Source: Pseudonocardia sp. (GTDB lineage: Bacteria > Actinomycetota > Actinomycetes > Mycobacteriales > Pseudonocardiaceae). Taken from it: a DNA stretch of 7,175 bases. Shown one piece after another: positions 6,397-7,175 of this stretch. A program made the position numbers and the translations under genes. The stretch covers positions 1-7,175 of the forward strand of contig JAKDLE010000139.1 in assembly GCA_030453005.1 (NCBI GenBank). Reading direction: 5' to 3'. Below the pieces are notes generated by a model. That model searched no databases. It saw only the letters and a list, made by a program, of their open reading frames with translations, and was not told the DNA's origin. Numbering within the stretch: position 1 is the first letter of the stretch; each line of letters opens with the position of its first letter.

Positions 6397-7123
6397 GGGT
6401 CGCCCTCCGTCTCGTCCGGTATCCCGATGTCGGGCGCCCCGCCTGCGCGAGTACCGCGAGCTCGGCCGAGTGCGCTGAGCGGGAAGACCAGCCGGTAGAG
6501 GTGGTAGTTGATGGAGAAGTCGCCGGGGAAGCCGGTGCCGGTGTAGAGGTCCTCGTCCCAGCTCCCGTCCCGGTTCTGGTGGTCGGCCAGCCAGACGGTC
6601 GCGCGGTGCACGGCCGGGTGATTGGGTCGGAGCCCGGCAGCGACCAGCGCGGGCACCACCGCGCCGGTGCCGTAGACGTGGTTGACGCCCCACCGGCCGA
6701 ACCAGGACCCGTCGGGTTCCTGGTGGGCCAGCAGCCAGCCGACACCCCGTTGCACCGCGGGCAGGTCCGGCCCGTCGACGATGGACAACGCCTCGACCAC
6801 GTGCGCGGTGACGTCGGCTGACGGCGGGTCGATCACGGCACCGAAGTCGCAGAACGGCAGCTTGGTGATCACCTCGCGGGTGTTGTCGGCGTCGAAGGCG
6901 GCCCAACCTCCGTCGCGGCCCTGCATGCCCTCCAGCCACACCACGCCCCGCCGGGTCGCCTCGGCCACCGCCGCCGGGTCGGGATGGGCGACGCGGTGCA
7001 GGGCCAGCAGCGCCTCCGCGGTGTCGTCGACGTCCGGGTAGCCGTCGTTGTCGAACTCGAACGCCCACCCGCCCGGGGGGTGTGCGGCCTGCGAACCGAC
7101 CAGTCCCCGCGGACGGTGATCTC
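6393..7123 (-). pseudogene. shc: Squalene-hopene cyclase, C-terminal fragment, frameshifted and cut at its 5' side
   Basis: SHC folds squalene into hopene at the membrane. The remaining frame ends at TGA 6395-6393 and shows GGWAFEFDNDGYPDVDDTAE (the catalytic DxDD acid motif), QW-type repeats (GRDGGWAAFDADN, PDGSWFGRWG, RDGSWDEDLY) and the canonical C-terminus GTGFPGDFSINYHLYRLVFPL. Further upstream the homology ITVRGDWSVRRPHTP continues, but in another frame. The C tract between the two parts (G run 7075-7080 on plus, 6 bases) is one base short of what HTPPGGW needs. Beyond GAG ATC (about 7118-7123) the homology stops, with TAG as the next codon upstream. About 240 of the usual 630 or more residues remain. 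The last shc bases overlap the hpnG-ispH start. A sequencing slip could explain the homopolymer change but not the abrupt end of homology. Confidence 0.8.
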
Positions 7124-7175
7124 CTAGTGTCCCGAGTCGTTAGTTGTCATCATAAGTCGTTGGCAGTATGCGCCG
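7124..7175. mobile_element. Probable insertion-sequence end joined to shc
   Basis: From CTAG at 7124-7127 the sequence stops resembling shc and its GC drops to 27 of 52 bases, against roughly 70% or more elsewhere. The heptamer AGTCGTT occurs at 7135-7141 and again at 7155-7161, 20 bp apart, as subterminal transposase-binding repeats often do. A TGTCCC start at about 7128 would suit an IS terminal repeat. CTAG is also the preferred target of IS630-family elements, but in that case the duplicated TA would create an in-frame TAG in the original gene, so I do not assign a family. No transposase is visible within the window. Confidence 0.45.

Noticed and set aside
5375..6745. Other minus-strand frames across the shc/hpnG-ispH region
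   Set aside because: They are frame-shifted shadows of the recognised genes with no motifs of their own.
6397..7068. N-terminal extension of the HpnG-IspH frame to a start at 7068
   Set aside because: The extra 224 residues are Arg/Gly/Pro-rich and are a shadow of shc in another frame. The GTG at 6396 has a Shine-Dalgarno and a GTGA overlap.

Overview
The window is GC-rich (by eye over 70%), uses GTG starts freely and has Shine-Dalgarno-led, overlapping genes, which points to a high-GC actinomycete. The gene content (hopanoid genes, a WS/DGAT acyltransferase) would suit a Pseudonocardia-like organism, but no taxonomic marker is present and this placement is inference.

Left part, plus strand (1-2929). 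The window opens inside the 3' end of a GT28/MGDG-synthase-type glycosyltransferase (1-360). A gap follows (361-600) that holds a symmetric 64-bp dyad made of four copies of an 11-mer. Next come three genes in what looks like a translationally coupled operon, all of them broken. The first is a WS/DGAT-family acyltransferase with several frame breaks, one of them inside its HHxxxDG active-site motif. The second is a DMT-type membrane transporter that has lost its C-terminal half. The third is a short-chain dehydrogenase with a frameshift and an internal deletion that removes the YxxxK catalytic region. The start/stop overlaps between the three are still visible, so this looks like a decaying operon and not random sequence.

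Middle (2951-3848), minus strand. An intact VC0807-like polytopic membrane protein converges on the dehydrogenase remnant. Upstream of it is a 232-bp gap with a weak promoter candidate and G-rich tracts.

Right part, minus strand (3849-7123). This is a hopanoid operon in the order shc - hpnG::ispH - hpnH. Squalene-hopene cyclase makes the C30 hopene. HpnH, a radical SAM enzyme, adds a 5'-deoxyadenosyl group. HpnG removes adenine to give ribosylhopane. IspH supplies IPP/DMAPP for squalene. HpnG and IspH are joined in one 514-aa reading frame with a full set of IspH residues. Starts and stops overlap or nearly touch, and the hpnH Shine-Dalgarno is formed by the last codons of ispH. The cyclase itself appears dead: only its C-terminal part (from just before the DVDDTA motif) remains, it carries a one-base deletion in a G/C homopolymer, and its homology stops at about 7124 against a ~52% GC sequence that looks like the end of an insertion sequence.

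The items most worth following up are the HpnG-IspH fusion, the dyad array at 413-476, the cyclase disruption that leaves later hopanoid genes intact, and the cluster of decayed genes on the plus strand. No tRNA, rRNA, CRISPR array or complete transposase gene was seen.
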